64,000 nucleotides of DNA, taken from contig NZ_JARYTI010000001.1 of the NCBI RefSeq assembly GCF_029911635.1, positions 1 through 64,000 of the forward strand. The letters are read 5' to 3'. Numbering within the stretch: the stretch's first letter is position 1; every line of letters starts with the position of its first letter. The notes below the pieces were generated by a model. The model saw only the letters and a list, made by a program, of their open reading frames with translations. It searched no databases and was not told the origin of the DNA. The translations under genes and the position numbers were made by a program. This DNA comes from Sphingomonas sp. AR_OL41 (GTDB lineage: Bacteria > Pseudomonadota > Alphaproteobacteria > Sphingomonadales > Sphingomonadaceae). Below are positions 30,906 through 39,654 of the stretch, piece by piece.

Positions 30906-31805
30906 CTATTGCGGAACGCTCATCACCACGACGGGGGTTGGTCGTTGCACGCCGGGCGTCGCGCCGGCGTAGCTGGACCATTGCGAGTCGGCGACGACCC
31001 ATGCCCGCGTGCCGAAGGTGGCGACCTGACCGGGCTCGGGAACCACGCTGGCGTCAGCCAGCTGTCGCGCATTGTGGACCCTCCCCTGGTAACGCTGAAA
31101 AGCGATGACGCGACCGCCGCCAGGCTGCCGTTGCGTTGCGATCACATAACTCCCGGCAAAGGCCATCCCGGCGACGTCGTTGCCGGCGGCTTGCGCTGGC
31201 GGCGTCGGCGCGGGGGCGACCTTGACGCCGCTGTCCTTGAGATTGCGGAACTGACCGGCCGCCATGAGCTGCGCGATGTCGTCAAGCGAGGTGCATTCGT
31301 CGCGACAGACATAGGTGATGCCGCTGCGTATGTCGGTGACGGTCACTTGCTCGGTCGTCTGATCACCGACCTTGTAGACGTCGCCATAGCTGCTGACGCC
31401 GACCTGGTCGAAATCGGCCGGCTTGCCGCTCGAGGGCACGAGTCGCTTCTTGATGGTGCCGTTGCGATCCATCGCCAGCAACATGCCGGTGGTGCAACCG
31501 CCAGCGTCGATGCCGACCGGGCAGTCCGTCGCGATCCAGAGCAGGTTGCGCCGCGGGTCGAAGTCCAGCCCGCGCGGGCGCCCGGCATCGGCCGGCAGCT
31601 TGATCGCCCGGAAACCATCGCCCCGGTGCACGATGATCACGCGGTCCTGCACACTGCTGAGCCAAAAGGTCGAACCGTCGGTCGCGATTCCGTCGATCAG
31701 GCGATACTGGGCCGGTACCTCGAAAGCGATCTTCGGCGCACTGGCGAGAGCGGGGCTTGAAGCGGCAATTGCAACAAGCGCGAATAGTCCGGTGATAGGA
31801 TGCAT
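30906..31805 (-). CDS. Exported beta-propeller-like protein
   Basis: 299 residues. Signal peptide at 1-21 (ending PALAS). The rest contains repeated strand units such as IDGIATDGSTFWLSSV, RPRGLDFDPRRNLLWIATD and DVAGMAFAGSYVIATQ, as in SMP-30/NHL-type propellers. Cysteines come in pairs (CPVGIDAGGC, CRDEC), suggesting disulfides in the periplasm. No catalytic residue assigned. Enzyme class unknown. Confidence 0.65.
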   Translation of the reverse strand: MHPITGLFALVAIAASSPALASAPKIAFEVPAQYRLIDGIATDGSTFWLSSVQDRVIIVHRGDGFRAIKLPADAGRPRGLDFDPRRNLLWIATDCPVGIDAGGCTTGMLLAMDRNGTIKKRLVPSSGKPADFDQVGVSSYGDVYKVGDQTTEQVTVTDIRSGITYVCRDECTSLDDIAQLMAAGQFRNLKDSGVKVAPAPTPPAQAAGNDVAGMAFAGSYVIATQRQPGGGRVIAFQRYQGRVHNARQLADASVVPEPGQVATFGTRAWVVADSQWSSYAGATPGVQRPTPVVVMSVPQ

Positions 31806-31882
31806 CTGCCTGTTCCTCCCGAAAGAGCAAAGGCTAGAATCATTCCGTCGTTGTCACAATAGCTTGCCTGGCTATGCCCGGC

Positions 31883-32695
31883 CTAGCGCAGCGCGCCGGC
31901 CAACAGCTTGTGCAGCCGCGACTGCAGCCCGTCATTGGCGGCGAGGAACTCGCGGCGCTCCATCATCTTGTCGCCGCCGCGGAAGTCGGTGACGAAGCCG
32001 CCGGCTTCCTTGACCAGCAACAGGCCGGCCGCGACGTCCCATGGCTTGAGGTCGGCTTCCCAGAAGCCGTCGAAGCGGCCCGCCGCGACCCAGGCGAGAT
32101 CGAGCGCCGCCGAGCCGAGCCGGCGGATACCGGCAACCTCGGGCGCGATCGCGCCGAAGATGCGGCTCCACTGCGCGAAATTGCCATGGCCGAGGAACGG
32201 GATGCCGGTCGCGATCAGCGCATCGGACAGGTCACGCCGCGCCGAAACGCGCAGCCGCTGTTCCTGCACCCAGGCGCCCCTGCCCTTTTCCGCCCAGAAT
32301 GCCTCGTCGGTCAGCGGCTGATACACCATCGCCGAGGTGATCTCGCGCTTGCCGTTGGGCATCGGTTCCTCGACCGCGATTGAGATCGCGAAATGCGGAA
32401 TGCCGTGGAGGAAGTTGGTCGTGCCATCGAGCGGATCGACGATGAAGCGCGGCTTGTTCGGGTCACCGGCGACCTCGCCGCGCTCCTCCATCAGGAAACC
32501 CCAATCGGGGCGCCCGCGGCTCAGTTCCTCGAACAGCGTCTGTTCGGCGCGCTGATCGGCCATGGTGACGAAATCGGCCGGCCCCTTGCGGCTGACCTGC
32601 AGCTGCTGAACCTCGTTGAAGTCGCGACGCAGCCTCGGCCCCGCTTTGCGCGCGGCGCGATCGATGATTGTCATCAGGCCGGAATGGGATGGCAT
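31883..32695 (-). CDS. suhB: Inositol monophosphatase family protein
   Basis: 270 residues. Metal-dependent sugar-phosphate phosphatase. The first metal motif DPLDGTTNFLHG lies at 87-98, with the preceding E (MEERG, 70-74) and the second motif WDVAAGLLLVKEAGG at 219-233. SuhB-type members also aid ribosome maturation in E. coli. Two start codons are close together; the first is used here. A hairpin repeat separates it from efp upstream. Confidence 0.88.
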   Translation of the reverse strand: MPSHSGLMTIIDRAARKAGPRLRRDFNEVQQLQVSRKGPADFVTMADQRAEQTLFEELSRGRPDWGFLMEERGEVAGDPNKPRFIVDPLDGTTNFLHGIPHFAISIAVEEPMPNGKREITSAMVYQPLTDEAFWAEKGRGAWVQEQRLRVSARRDLSDALIATGIPFLGHGNFAQWSRIFGAIAPEVAGIRRLGSAALDLAWVAAGRFDGFWEADLKPWDVAAGLLLVKEAGGFVTDFRGGDKMMERREFLAANDGLQSRLHKLLAGALR

Positions 32696-32704
32696 CTTGT
32701 CGTC

Positions 32705-32815
32705 TCCCCCCTCCCGCTTGCGGGAGGGGTCGGGGGGTGGGCTCGCGCTATCAACGATGCGCAACGTGGAGGGCGGGCGCCCACCCCCCGGCCCCCTCCC
32801 GCTTGCGGGAGGGGA
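32705..32815. repeat. Paired-hairpin repeat, CCCTCCCGC type
   Basis: Left arm CCCTCCCGCTTGCGGGAGGG followed by GTCGGGGGGTGGG; right arm CCCACCCCCCGGCCCCCTCC continuing CGCTTGCGGGAGGGG. The arms are inverted copies, and each contains the same perfect hairpin CTCCCGCTTGCGGGAG. Fills the gap between efp and the phosphatase gene. Confidence 0.82.
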
Positions 32816-32823
32816 GAAGAAAA

Positions 32824-33387
32824 TCAGTCCGCGCGCTTCACATAGGTCTGTTCGTAGACGTCGACGACGATCCGCGTGCCGGCACCGATATGCGGCGGGA
32901 CCATCACGCGCACGCCGTTTTCGAGCAAGGCGGGCTTGTAGCTCGACGAGGCGGTCTGCCCCTTCACCACCGCGTCGGCCTCGACGATCAGCGCCTCGAT
33001 CGTGTCGGGCAGCTGCACCGAGATTGGGCGCTCTTCCCACAACTCCATAACCACATCCATGCCGTCCTGGAGGAAGGCGGCGGCATCGCCCAGGATGCCG
33101 GCATCGAGCACGATCTGCTCGTAGTTGATCTTGTCCATGAAGGTCAGCTGGTCGCCTTCGCGGAACAGGAACTGGAAGTCCGTGGTGTCGAGCCGAACCT
33201 TCTCGACCGACTCGGCCGAGCGGAACCGCACATTGTTCTTGCGGCCGTCGATCAGGTTCTTCATCTCGACCTGCATATAGGCGCCGCCCTTGCCGGGCTG
33301 GGTGTGCTGGATCTTGACCGCACGCCAGATGCCGCCTTCATATTCAAGGATATTGCCGGGACGAATCTCGACCGCGTTGATCTTCAT
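32824..33387 (-). CDS. efp: Elongation factor P
   Basis: 187 residues, three beta-barrel domains. Relieves ribosome stalling at polyproline. The loop lysine is K33 in QPGKGGAY. No EpmA/EpmB genes are visible nearby, so any lysine modification must be encoded elsewhere. The C-terminal [25 protein letters not shown] is typical. Confidence 0.96.
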   Translation of the reverse strand: MKINAVEIRPGNILEYEGGIWRAVKIQHTQPGKGGAYMQVEMKNLIDGRKNNVRFRSAESVEKVRLDTTDFQFLFREGDQLTFMDKINYEQIVLDAGILGDAAAFLQDGMDVVMELWEERPISVQLPDTIEALIVEADAVVKGQTASSSYKPALLENGVRVMVPPHIGAGTRIVVDVYEQTYVKRAD

Positions 33388-33420
33388 GGTCTACCTGCTG
33401 GAAAGAGCGAAGGCGGGCCT

Positions 33421-34062
33421 TTAGCGAAGGGGCTGGCTTCGGGCAAGGTAGGGGTAAGGGTCGACATCCTCGCCCTGGTGCCATTGCTGCTCCGGAGTGG
33501 TGCGCGTCATGCCGAAATGGAGATGGTAGTTGCCCGGTCCGGCATCGCCAGTGTCGCCGACATAACCGATGACGTCACCGACCTGCACCGCCTGCCCCTC
33601 GTGCAGGCCCGACGCGTAGCCGGCCAGATGGGCGTAATAGAGCGTCCAGTCGCGCGGCGCGGTGCGCAGATAGATCGTCGTACCGCCCGCCTTGCTCTCG
33701 AACAGCTTCTCGATTGTGCCCGCCGCCGCCGCGCGTACCGGCGTCATCTGCGGCGCCATGATGTCGATGCCGTGATGCGCGCGCAGACCGTTCTCGCGCG
33801 GCTCGCCCCAGCTGTCGACCAGCGCGGCGGGGGCAAGTCCCGCGATCGGCATGGCCAGTTCGGCACCACCACCAGCAGGCGGGGACGCTGTTGAAAGTGT
33901 CGCCGCGGTGAGCGATGCACGCGGTGGTACTGCCGCCGTTGTCGATGACCGCGCGACCGTGCGCGCGGTTTCGACCCGCGCATCGGGCAATGCGGTCAGC
34001 GCCGCGATCCACAACAGGATCACGGCGACCGCCAGTCCGCCAAGGCCGATCAGGATGCGCAC
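33421..34062 (-). CDS. M23 family metallopeptidase, membrane-anchored
   Basis: 213 residues. An N-terminal membrane helix (3-24), an Ala/Thr/Ser-rich linker to about residue 70, then an M23 (LytM) domain with HHGIDIMAP (H97, D100) and HLHFG near the C-terminus, the zinc ligands of an active enzyme. It would cut peptidoglycan crosslinks in the periplasm. It follows the L,D-transpeptidase gene with a 4-base gap. Confidence 0.87.
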   Translation of the reverse strand: MRILIGLGGLAVAVILLWIAALTALPDARVETARTVARSSTTAAVPPRASLTAATLSTASPPAGGGAELAMPIAGLAPAALVDSWGEPRENGLRAHHGIDIMAPQMTPVRAAAAGTIEKLFESKAGGTTIYLRTAPRDWTLYYAHLAGYASGLHEGQAVQVGDVIGYVGDTGDAGPGNYHLHFGMTRTTPEQQWHQGEDVDPYPYLARSQPLR

Positions 34063-34066
34063 GCGC

Positions 34067-35074
34067 TCATTCCTGGAAGATCGCCGGCGTGCCGGGCTTG
34101 ATCATCAGCGACAGCCGCGCCGCATCCCAGTTGGTCAGGCGAATGCAACCATGGCTCTCGGCGCGGCCGATCGTGCTCGGCTCGGGCGTGCCGTGGATGC
34201 CGTAATGCGGCTTGGACAGGTCGAGCCAGATCACGCCGACCGGACCATTGGGACCGGGTGGCAACAATGCCTCTTTGGCGCTCTTGCGCGCATCCCAGAA
34301 CAAGGCCGGGTTGTAGTGGAACGGCGGATTGTAGGTGAAACCCTGGATCTTCCAGCGACCAAGCGGCAACGGATCATGCTCGCTCCCCATCGTAGCGGTG
34401 AACTGCGCGACGAGCTTGCCCTGCGCATCGAGCACGCGCAACACTTGGTCCGACTTGTCGACCACCACCTGCGTACCCTGCGGTTGCACTGCATCGACGT
34501 TGAGATCCGAAAGGGTCTTGCGCCACGCGGCCGGCAGCTTGGCAGCATAGTCGCGCGAGCTCGGAACCGCGTTGGGGAAAACCACCGGGGTGCCGGGACG
34601 CAGCGGTGTGTCGGGGCTGTTCAGCGCGACCAGCACCGCTGGCGTAGTGTGGAACATCTCCGCCAGCTTCTCCATCGCCGATCGATAAGCGAGCGTCGTC
34701 AGCTTCGCCTGCTCGGCCGGCGCTTTCGGCAACGGGTTGACGAAGGGCCCTGACAGCGCCTCCGCACTGAGCCGCAAGGTGCGCGTCGCGCGCAGGCCCT
34801 GATACTTGTCGAGCTCGACCAGCGTCGCTTCGTCGACCAGCCCCGTCACCGGAAGATCGCGCGATTCCTGGAAACCCTTGAGCGCTGCCGTCAGCGACAG
34901 GCCGCGCTTTCCATCAAGAATGCCCGGGGCAAAGCCGAGATGGTCGAGAATGACCTGGACATGGAGTACCGGCAGATTGACCGCCGACACTTTGGTTCCC
35001 GGCGCCTTGGCCGCGCCAAGACAGAGCGGTGCGAATACGAGGCAGGCCGCGCCGCGCAGTAGTTTTCTTGACAA
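34067..35074 (-). CDS. L,D-transpeptidase (YkuD) with peptidoglycan-binding domain
   Basis: 335 residues. A signal peptide at about 1-23; a PG-binding domain around 36-95 (LGFAPGILDGKRGLSLTAAL, then FQESRDLPVTG); a LysM-like stretch near 130-165; and a YkuD domain ending with HGTPEPSTIGRAESHGCIRL, giving catalytic C310. It makes 3-3 crosslinks or attaches proteins to peptidoglycan. It shares a divergent promoter region of 22 bases with the DUF882 gene. Confidence 0.9.
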   Translation of the reverse strand: MSRKLLRGAACLVFAPLCLGAAKAPGTKVSAVNLPVLHVQVILDHLGFAPGILDGKRGLSLTAALKGFQESRDLPVTGLVDEATLVELDKYQGLRATRTLRLSAEALSGPFVNPLPKAPAEQAKLTTLAYRSAMEKLAEMFHTTPAVLVALNSPDTPLRPGTPVVFPNAVPSSRDYAAKLPAAWRKTLSDLNVDAVQPQGTQVVVDKSDQVLRVLDAQGKLVAQFTATMGSEHDPLPLGRWKIQGFTYNPPFHYNPALFWDARKSAKEALLPPGPNGPVGVIWLDLSKPHYGIHGTPEPSTIGRAESHGCIRLTNWDAARLSLMIKPGTPAIFQE

Positions 35075-35096
35075 TTCAAATTCCTAAATAGGAGAC

Positions 35097-35675
35097 ATGG
35101 ACATAACGATGCACCGGCGGGTTGTTTCCGCCGCACCGACCCGCCGCCAGCTTATCGGCGGCGCGATCGCCGGCAGCGCTGCGCTTGCCCTCCCCTTCCC
35201 GACCCTTGCCGCCACCGGCGAATGGCGCCTCGCCATCCGCAACGTCCACACCAATGAGAGCGTCGATACCGTGTTCGCGCGCGACGGGCGGTTCGTAGCG
35301 GCGGGCATCGACGAGTTGAATCACGGGCTGCGCGACTGGCGCACCGGTGAGGCGACGACGATGGACCGCCGCCTGCTCGCACTGCTCGTCAAGCTGCGCG
35401 AGCGGCTCGACCTGCCGGGCAATCGCAAGATCGACCTGATCTCGGGCTATCGTTCGCCCAAAACCAATGCGGCGCTACGCTCGGCCGGCGGCAGCCACAC
35501 CGGTGTCGCGAGCCAGAGCCAGCATATGCTGGGCAAGGCCTCCGACATCATGGTTTCCGGCGTGTCGCTCGATCGGCTGCATGGCGCCGCGCTGTCGCTC
35601 GGCGGCGGCGGGGTCGGCTATTACCCGCGCGACGGCTTCGTCCATGTCGATACCGGCCGCGTCCGCCGCTGGTAA
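35097..35675 (+). CDS. DUF882/YcbK-like exported peptidoglycan protein
   Basis: 192 residues. A twin-arginine signal, TRRQLIGG at 15-22, precedes a hydrophobic stretch. The domain has GYRSPKTNAALR, then SQHMLGKASDIMV, the zinc-ligand pattern of M15/DUF882 carboxypeptidases. It lies back to back with the L,D-transpeptidase gene, so the pair is probably involved in cell-wall remodelling. The Tat export would suit a metal-loaded enzyme. Confidence 0.83.
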   Translation: MDITMHRRVVSAAPTRRQLIGGAIAGSAALALPFPTLAATGEWRLAIRNVHTNESVDTVFARDGRFVAAGIDELNHGLRDWRTGEATTMDRRLLALLVKLRERLDLPGNRKIDLISGYRSPKTNAALRSAGGSHTGVASQSQHMLGKASDIMVSGVSLDRLHGAALSLGGGGVGYYPRDGFVHVDTGRVRRW

Positions 35676-35757
35676 TCAGGCACGCGGCCGACCGGATGAC
35701 GATCTGAACGTGTCTCTTACTGGACAGTGACACGGCGCTGGGTCACAGTCCCGGCCC

Positions 35758-36837
35758 GTGCGCAGAATATATGCCGACGCCGAAAGCGTCCTTGCCTCTC
35801 CCGCCCGCAATCTCGCGGCGATCGTGGCGTTCGTGTTCACCGTCATGGTGTTCGCGACCCTTGGTTATATGGCGGCGGGCTGGAGCTTTGCCGACGCCAG
35901 CTACATGGTGCTGCTCACCGTCTACACCGTCGGGTATGGCGAGGTGCGGCCGATCGACACGCCCTATCTCCACGGCGTGACGGTGGCGACGATGGTGTTC
36001 GGCTGCACCGGCATGATCCTGCTCACCGGCGTGCTTGTGCAGTTCTTCACCGCCATGCAACTGAGGCAGATATTGGGAGCCAACCGCATGCAGAGCCGCA
36101 TCGAAAAGCTGTCGGGCCATGTCATCATCTGCGGCTTCGGCCGGATCGGTGTCACGCTGGCGCGCGACCTCGCCGCGGCGGGCATGCCGCTGGTCATCGT
36201 CGATCGCGGCGCCGAGCGTCTCGCCGAGGCCGAGGCGGCGGGCTATCTGTGCATCGCCGGCGACGCGACCGAGGAAGAGATATTGAACGCGGCCGGAATT
36301 GCGCGTGCGCGCGTGCTCGCAACGGTGTTGCCCGACGATGCCGCCAACGTGTTCATCACCCTGAGCGCGCGCAACCTCAGCCCCAGGCTCGAGATCATCG
36401 CGCGCGGCGAGGCACCGACGACCGAACGCAAGCTGCTACGCGCCGGCGCCAATCAGGTCGTCATGCCGACGCATATCGGCGCCGAGCGCATCGCGCGCAT
36501 GATCTTGTTTCCCGCCAGCGCCGACCTGTCCTCGCATGAGGAGCTGGTGCGCGTGCAGCGCGACCTCGGCGAACTGGGGCTGGATCTCGAACTGGTGCCG
36601 GCGCATGCCGGTTCGGCAATGTGCAACCTGTCGGTCGGCCAGGCTGAACGCCAGGCGGCCGGCGCCTTCTTCATCGTGCAGATCAAGCGCGGCAGCGAGG
36701 TCATCACCCGCCCTGCGAGCGACGAGATCATCCAGGCAGACGACGCGGTGCTGGTATTGATGCGCGATTCGGGGGTGAAGGCGCGCAAGCTGTTCACCGC
36801 CAAGATCGAGATACGCGCCGGCCGGACTCGGTTCTAG
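35758..36837 (+). CDS. Two-helix potassium channel with RCK (TrkA-N/C) domains
   Basis: 359 residues from a GTG. Two membrane helices (about 18-40 and 72-100) frame the pore loop with the K+ filter TVGYGE (57-62). A Rossmann RCK-N domain begins at 121 (HVIICGFGRIG) and a TrkA-C domain covers about 250-350. This is the MthK-like layout of a ligand-gated K+ channel. It is convergent with thiE, 20 bases apart. Confidence 0.9.
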   Translation: MRRIYADAESVLASPARNLAAIVAFVFTVMVFATLGYMAAGWSFADASYMVLLTVYTVGYGEVRPIDTPYLHGVTVATMVFGCTGMILLTGVLVQFFTAMQLRQILGANRMQSRIEKLSGHVIICGFGRIGVTLARDLAAAGMPLVIVDRGAERLAEAEAAGYLCIAGDATEEEILNAAGIARARVLATVLPDDAANVFITLSARNLSPRLEIIARGEAPTTERKLLRAGANQVVMPTHIGAERIARMILFPASADLSSHEELVRVQRDLGELGLDLELVPAHAGSAMCNLSVGQAERQAAGAFFIVQIKRGSEVITRPASDEIIQADDAVLVLMRDSGVKARKLFTAKIEIRAGRTRF

Positions 36838-36857
36838 CGGAGCGACGGCCGCGACGG

Positions 36858-37544
36858 TTACTCCAGCACGTCACCAAACGCCCTTACCGCCGCCGCCTCG
36901 TCGCCGCCCCACACCGCATGCGACACGGCGATGAAGTCGGCACCGGCCTTGACCAATGGGGCGGCATTGGCGGGCGTGATGCCACCGATCGCCACGCAGG
37001 GCAGTTCGAACACGGTCGACCACCAGCTCAGGATTACCGGATCGGCATGGCGGTCCACGACCTTGGTGGTGGTCGGGTAGAAGCTGCCGAACGCGACATA
37101 ATCGGCGCCCGCCTCGCCCGCTTCCATCGCGAGATGGCGGCTGTCGTGGCACGTCACGCCGATCTGCGCCTCGGGGCCGAGAATGGCACGCGCCTCGCGC
37201 GGATCGCCGTCACCCTGGCCGAGATGGACGCCATCGGCGCCGAGCCGCTTGGCCAGCGCGATGCTGTCGTTGATCAGGAACGCGACCTCACGGTCGGCGC
37301 AGATGCGCTGCAGCGGTTCCGCAAGCGCGGCGGCGGCATGCTGGTCGATATCCTTCACCCGGAACTGAAAGGCGGCGACCGGGCCGGCATCAAGCGCGCG
37401 CGCCAACCGATCGGGGAAGCTGTCGCCCACATCGAGCGGCGAGACGAGATAGAGCTGGCACGGCGGCCGGCGCTGGTCGCGCGTGAAGGCGCGCGCGAAA
37501 TCGGGGTCGAGCGGGCCGAGCGGGTCCTGATCGAACTCTGTCAT
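36858..37544 (-). CDS. thiE: Thiamine phosphate synthase
   Basis: 228 residues. Joins HMP-PP and THZ-P to thiamine phosphate. Motifs seen include INDSIALAKRLGADGVHLGQGD, FGSFYPTTTK and AIGGITPANA. An N-terminal extension of about 28 residues precedes the barrel. No TPP riboswitch is visible upstream, which fits its place as last gene of the fba operon; the start overlaps the upstream stop (ATGA). Confidence 0.92.
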   Translation of the reverse strand: MTEFDQDPLGPLDPDFARAFTRDQRRPPCQLYLVSPLDVGDSFPDRLARALDAGPVAAFQFRVKDIDQHAAAALAEPLQRICADREVAFLINDSIALAKRLGADGVHLGQGDGDPREARAILGPEAQIGVTCHDSRHLAMEAGEAGADYVAFGSFYPTTTKVVDRHADPVILSWWSTVFELPCVAIGGITPANAAPLVKAGADFIAVSHAVWGGDEAAAVRAFGDVLE

Positions 37545-38599
37545 GGCGTTGCTCCACTCGCCGCGCGGTTTTCAGCGTCCGCGACGGCCATGATACCTTG
37601 TTTGAATGGCATGAGCGTCTTGATCGCAGCCATCAGCACGGCACTTCCGGCCGGATGTGTCGTCAATGTCGTCGCACTTTGCCGCACGACAGCGCTGAAC
37701 CGCTGCATGAGATCCGCGACGGGCTGACCAGCCTCGAACACCCGCAGCAGTTTATCCGCCAAGGCCTGACGTGCCTGATCGCCCTTGCTCCGCGCATCTT
37801 CTGACGCGGCACGCAAGCGCGCGATTATTGCCTGTGATTTCGTTATGCGAGACTGTCGCAACGCATCGACCTCGGTTGCCGCCGCCAGCAGATCACGCAC
37901 CAGCACTGTGTCGAGCCGCGGCGCCCGTCCAATTTGATAAGCGGACAACAGGCGGGAAACGGTGTGATAAAACGTTGCCTCGAAAGCGAACAATTCGCGT
38001 CCACCGCCTTCGTCCTTCACCGCGGCCGCCTGCCCACGCGCGAGCAATTCACTCGTATCCAGAACCAGCTTGATGTTCCCAAGCATGGCGCGCCCGGTGG
38101 CGGCCGCGGCGCGGGGATCGTTGCGCACCGCCGCATCGATCGTCGGGCCGAAACCGTTGATCGCAGTCCGCATCTGTCCGTTCAATGTCCGCACCGATTG
38201 CTGTTGCGCGGCGGGCTGCAACTCGGGCGGCAGCTTCAACACGTCCACCTCCACGATTGCCACAGCGGCGACCTGCGTATCAGCCGTGGCGATCGCCGCG
38301 AGCGTGTGATCGATTGAAGCATGGACGCGGCGGCGCGCAAGAGCATGGTCGGTTAGCGCCATCGCCGCCCTGACTTCCTCGCTGAATGCCGAGAACGACG
38401 CCAATGCGGGCTGCTCCGCCGTTTGGATCTGCTGGAGGAACCGGCCATAGCGAGAAAAGCCTTCGTCGAAATCAGCAGCGCGGCTTGGTGCCGACGCGAC
38501 CGCGACGCTATCCTGAGGCGGGCCACCCTGGGTTTGCGCGTTCGCCGCCGATGCGGCGAAAACCAAGGTCGCCAAACAAAAATACTTCGCCCGATTCAT
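37541..38599 (-). CDS. Exported helical protein of unknown function
   Basis: 352 residues from the ATG overlapping the methyltransferase stop. Signal peptide at 1-21 (SAANAQ). The rest is almost wholly helical, Ala/Arg/Gln-rich, with heptad-like stretches, no cysteine pattern and no motif I recognise. Coupled to thiE by ATGA. It is probably periplasmic and has no obvious link to thiamine. Confidence 0.65.
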   Translation of the reverse strand: MNRAKYFCLATLVFAASAANAQTQGGPPQDSVAVASAPSRAADFDEGFSRYGRFLQQIQTAEQPALASFSAFSEEVRAAMALTDHALARRRVHASIDHTLAAIATADTQVAAVAIVEVDVLKLPPELQPAAQQQSVRTLNGQMRTAINGFGPTIDAAVRNDPRAAAATGRAMLGNIKLVLDTSELLARGQAAAVKDEGGGRELFAFEATFYHTVSRLLSAYQIGRAPRLDTVLVRDLLAAATEVDALRQSRITKSQAIIARLRAASEDARSKGDQARQALADKLLRVFEAGQPVADLMQRFSAVVRQSATTLTTHPAGSAVLMAAIKTLMPFKQGIMAVADAENRAASGATP

Positions 38600-39261
38600 C
38601 CCACCACCCCCAGCAAGAAACCATCCCACTTCTTCGCGCCGACAGTCTGTACCGCCGTCGCCGATAGCCGTGGTTCGACGGCGAGGGCCTCGAACAGGCG
38701 GCGTGAGCCTTCGATGCGATCATCGTTGCTGGAAGCATCGAGGATGCCACCCTCACGCACAACATTGTCGACGACGATCGTCGTGCCGGGGCGCGAGAGC
38801 GCGAGCGCGGCCTTGAGGTAGGCGACGTTGCTCGGCTTGTCGGCGTCGATGAAGATCAGGTCGAACGGCGGCTCGCTCGCCGCGATCATCGCGGCGAGCG
38901 TATCGACCGCCGGGCCGACACGGACGTCGACGCGCTCGGCAAAGCCAGCGCGCGCGATGTTGGCGCGGGCGACGGCGGCATGGTGCGGCTCGAGTTCCAG
39001 CGTCACCAGCACGCCGTCGTCCGGCAGCGCACTGGCGAGCCAGATCGTCGAATAGCCGCCTAGCGTGCCGACCTCGAGGATGCGCCGCGCTCTGGCCATG
39101 CGGGCGAAGAGGTGAAGCATCTTGCCCTGCGTTGCCGATACGTCGATCTCGGGCAGGCCGCCGGCCGCGTTGGCGACGAGCGTCGCTTCCTGCACGCGAT
39201 CGTCGCCGAGCAGATGGCCGACGATATAGTCGTCGACCGCAGTCCAGCGCGGATCGCTCAC
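38596..39261 (-). CDS. SAM-dependent O-methyltransferase
   Basis: 221 residues from a GTG overlapping the upstream stop. Class I fold of the caffeoyl-CoA/catechol O-methyltransferase type: EVGTLGGYSTIWLA (63-76) binds SAM, FIDADKPSN (137-145) supplies the metal-binding Asp, and VVDNVVREG follows. Substrate is probably a small catechol-like molecule; this cannot be narrowed. Confidence 0.85.
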   Translation of the reverse strand: MSDPRWTAVDDYIVGHLLGDDRVQEATLVANAAGGLPEIDVSATQGKMLHLFARMARARRILEVGTLGGYSTIWLASALPDDGVLVTLELEPHHAAVARANIARAGFAERVDVRVGPAVDTLAAMIAASEPPFDLIFIDADKPSNVAYLKAALALSRPGTTIVVDNVVREGGILDASSNDDRIEGSRRLFEALAVEPRLSATAVQTVGAKKWDGFLLGVVG

Positions 39262-39650
39262 CGCGTCACCCCGCTGAGCGGGCGAAGCTCGGCACCGAGC
39301 TCGAAACCGGCAATCAGCGGCCGTCCGCGACGAATCGCGTCCTTGACCTGCGGCAGGGCGAGCGACGCGTCGTGCGCGGCCTTGTCGTCCCAGATCTCGG
39401 TGATCCACAGCGCGTCGGCATCGGCGAGGTCTTCGGCGATGATATAGGCGCGGCAGCCGGGCATCGTGCCCGAGCCCTCGCCGAGGATCGCGGCAAGCGC
39501 GGCGCGTTGGCCTGGCTTTGCCTTCATCTTGCCGATCATGCCGTACATCGCCGGCACCTCGGCACCGGTCGACGCCACCGTTACCGCCGCCTTGCCGAGC
39601 ATAGCGAGCGCGAGGCCGCCACCCAGCAGCGCGCGACGGGCGACGGCCAT
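39258..39650 (-). CDS. Antibiotic biosynthesis monooxygenase (ABM) domain protein with export signal
   Basis: 130 residues. The N-terminal RRALLGGGLALAML segment looks like a signal, possibly twin-arginine, which is unusual since ABM proteins are normally cytoplasmic. Residues 35-125 fit the small ferredoxin-like ABM fold: MYGMIGKMKAKPGQRAAL, then ALWITEIWDDKAAHDASL. Members act as quinol monooxygenases or heme-degrading enzymes; the substrate is not evident. Four bases after fba and coupled to the methyltransferase. Confidence 0.78.
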   Translation of the reverse strand: MAVARRALLGGGLALAMLGKAAVTVASTGAEVPAMYGMIGKMKAKPGQRAALAAILGEGSGTMPGCRAYIIAEDLADADALWITEIWDDKAAHDASLALPQVKDAIRRGRPLIAGFELGAELRPLSGVTR

Positions 39651-39654
39651 CGGC

